NCBI GenBank assembly: GCA_016794625.1
Contig: JAEUGY010000077.1
Coordinates: forward strand, 1-64,000
From: Opitutaceae bacterium
GTDB taxonomy: Bacteria > Verrucomicrobiota > Verrucomicrobiia > Opitutales > Opitutaceae
DNA length: 64,000 nucleotides
Direction: 5' to 3'
The notes below the pieces were generated by a model that was not told where the DNA came from, searched no databases, and saw only the letters and a program-made list of their open reading frames with translations. The position numbers and the translations under genes are program-made. Positions 62,469 through 64,000 of this stretch are shown one piece after another (the first letter of the stretch is position 1; each line of letters starts with the position of its first letter).

Positions 62469-64000
62469 TCGGAGATCGGCTTCTTCGGCGGAAGCCGGTC
62501 AATGCCGAGCCGCTGGGCCCAGGCTGTCCACCGGGCTTCGAGCTCTTGGGCGATTTCCGGACGCGAGCCCGTGAGGTCGTTTTGTTCCCCGCGGTCCTTG
62601 GAAAGGTCGTAGAGTTCCCACGGGTCCTTGCCGTACCGCGTCAACTTCCAGTCGCCGGAGCGAATCGAAGCGTCTTCATTGTACTCCCAATACAGGGTGC
62701 GTTCGCCCAGGTTCCCCGTGTTGCTGAATACGGGAAGCAGGGAGCGACCCTCGAGCGCGGGGGTCGGCTTCCCTTCCCATTGTTCCGGTCGCGTGGCTCC
62801 GGCGAGTTCGAAGAAGGTGGGTGCCAGATCGATGATATGGCCTACGTCGTGACGCACCGAACCGGGCCGCGCTTTCAGGCCGGCGGGCCAGAAGGCGATG
62901 AACGGTGTCGCGTAACCGCCTTCATAACACGTGTCCTTGTAGCCCCGGAAAGGGGTGTTGCTGACCGCGGCCCAAGGAGTGTCGTAGGTGTGGAATGAAT
63001 CCATCGGTCCAGGACCGGAGGTGGGTTCATCCTTGGTGGTGGTGCCGTAGTGGTGGGTGCCGCCGGAAGCGCCGTTGTCGGAGAAGAAAACAATCAGGGT
63101 GTTCTCCAATTTTCCCAACGCCTCGAGTTTTGCCACCAGCCGGCCGATGTTCTGATCGAGCCGATCGACCATGGCCGCGTAAACCGCCATCTTGAGGTCC
63201 CAGCGATCGTGGTCGGGTACCTCGTTCCAGGGCATGATAATTTTGCTGTCGTCCCAGAAGCGGGGAAGCCAGGGACCCAGCTTGCGGACGTCGGCGTACT
63301 TGATTGAGCCGCGGGGTAGGAGCTGCTGCATGCCGGGCGTGAGCAGCCCCTGAGCGCGTTGTCGCTCGTATCGGGCGGTGCGGATCACGTCCCAACCCGC
63401 GAGGTACTTGCCGCGATACTTTGCGATGTCCTCGGGCCAGGCCTGGATCGGGTAGTGAGGGGCCGTGTACGCGAGGTGCAGGAAAAAGGGACGGTCGTCC
63501 TTCTGGTCCTGGATGAATTGCAGGGCCCGGTCGGTGTAGGCGTCCGTCGAATAGAACTTCGGGTCATCCGGAGTCCATGGCCGGAACTCCTGTCCGTCGA
63601 ACGCCCAGCGACGCTCACCCTTGTCCTGGGAGGGAGCCGGTTCGCCGGGACGCTGACGACCGGGGTTGAAGTGGTTGACCTGGCCGTCGACCAACCCGAA
63701 GGAATGTTCGAAGCCCAGCTGGACGGGCAGGTCGCGCCCGTGCCACTTGCCCGACATCCAGGTGGCGTAGCCGGCGGAGCGAAGCGTTTGTGCCACCGTC
63801 GGCGCGCCCCGGAGGTGTCCCGGTGAGCGTCCCATGCCCACCTGGTGCGGATAGAGACCCGTGAGGAAGGAGGCGCGGGACGGAAAGCACTTTGGCGTGG
63901 TGTAGAACTGGGAGAATCGCACTCCTCGTGCGGCGAGCCTGTCCAGGTTGGGTGTGGCAATCTCCGAACCGAAGCAGCCGAGGTCGGAGTAACCCATGTC
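62465..64000 (-). CDS. Sulfatase (N-terminus outside window)
   Basis: Type I arylsulfatase-like enzyme. About 510 residues are visible and the frame continues past the right edge, so the signal peptide and first metal-binding DD motif (just before MGYSDLGCFG) are missing. The formylglycine signature is CFPSRASFLTG, with the modified Cys encoded at 63887-63889, in the common C-x-P-S-R form. Later metal motifs LIVFFSDNGASGG are present. The ending WTAWAQRLGIDRLPPKK resembles the A-type arylsulfatases of PVC bacteria. First visible gene of the six-gene unit. Confidence 0.93.
   Translation of the reverse strand, partial: DMGYSDLGCFGSEIATPNLDRLAARGVRFSQFYTTPKCFPSRASFLTGLYPHQVGMGRSPGHLRGAPTVAQTLRSAGYATWMSGKWHGRDLPVQLGFEHSFGLVDGQVNHFNPGRQRPGEPAPSQDKGERRWAFDGQEFRPWTPDDPKFYSTDAYTDRALQFIQDQKDDRPFFLHLAYTAPHYPIQAWPEDIAKYRGKYLAGWDVIRTARYERQRAQGLLTPGMQQLLPRGSIKYADVRKLGPWLPRFWDDSKIIMPWNEVPDHDRWDLKMAVYAAMVDRLDQNIGRLVAKLEALGKLENTLIVFFSDNGASGGTHHYGTTTKDEPTSGPGPMDSFHTYDTPWAAVSNTPFRGYKDTCYEGGYATPFIAFWPAGLKARPGSVRHDVGHIIDLAPTFFELAGATRPEQWEGKPTPALEGRSLLPVFSNTGNLGERTLYWEYNEDASIRSGDWKLTRYGKDPWELYDLSKDRGEQNDLTGSRPEIAQELEARWTAWAQRLGIDRLPPKKPISE

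Noticed and set aside
1..64000. tRNA, rRNA, CRISPR array, insertion sequence
   Set aside because: No cloverleaf-like intergenic sequence, no spaced direct repeats and no transposase were found by reading; a tRNAscan/Infernal run would settle small RNAs.

Overview
The window is GC-rich, gene-dense DNA. It looks like a member of the Verrucomicrobiota, most likely Opitutales/Opitutaceae; this is inferred from gene families, not from a marker phylogeny. The clues are a DUF1501 / planctomycete-type cytochrome (PSD1, DUF1549-DUF1553) pair, a PVC-type heme-binding HEAT-repeat protein, two sulfatases, a GMC oxidoreductase paired with a gluconate 2-dehydrogenase subunit 3-like protein, and an L28 with an internal insertion. 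Shine-Dalgarno sequences are weak or absent at most starts, so several starts were chosen from protein homology and overlaps.

Bases 1-9,430 are housekeeping: acpP (cut at the left edge), fabF, rpmB, a MidA-type methyltransferase, a CtpA-type protease, tsaD, rpoN, an A-type Fe-S carrier, ubiE/menG, an HD hydrolase and an L,D-transpeptidase. Bases 9,459-19,366 are a minus-strand PVC block: heme/HEAT protein, PSD1 cytochrome, DUF1501 protein, SDR and sulfatase. Bases 19,581-22,001 hold a lone receiver-domain protein and a membrane protein built from a degenerate M50 (site-2 protease) core plus two cNMP-type domains. Bases 22,405-24,856 encode the GMC oxidoreductase pair. Bases 24,884-29,135 encode a DUF3526-type ABC system with a His-rich exported protein. 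A GH38 alpha-mannosidase follows, and divergent from it is a PadR regulator coupled to an ADOP-type permease.

Bases 35,704-41,348 hold the most unusual cassette: three different SPFH (HflK/HflC-like) membrane proteins with a P1B-like metal ATPase whose transmembrane CPC motif reads MPC. Next to it is an exported intradiol-dioxygenase-like protein fused to an Ig-like domain and two copies of a ~120-residue repeat. Bases 43,400-45,611 are a two-component system. Bases 45,954-48,253 are a 2-hydroxyacid dehydrogenase with an MFS transporter. Bases 48,744-53,461 are a TonB-dependent receptor, an AraC regulator and an aldo/keto reductase. Bases 53,855-54,304 encode an Arr-type rifamycin ADP-ribosyltransferase with lower GC than its surroundings.

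The right end (54,466-64,000, minus strand) is one tightly coupled unit of six genes: sulfatase (cut by the edge), PhoD-type phosphatase, a substrate-binding protein fused to an OppB-type permease, an OppC-type permease, and OppD- and OppF-type ATPases. All junctions are 4-base overlaps or gaps of 1-12 bases, so the sulfatase, phosphatase and importer are probably made together. I saw no rRNA, tRNA, CRISPR array, insertion sequence or replication origin.
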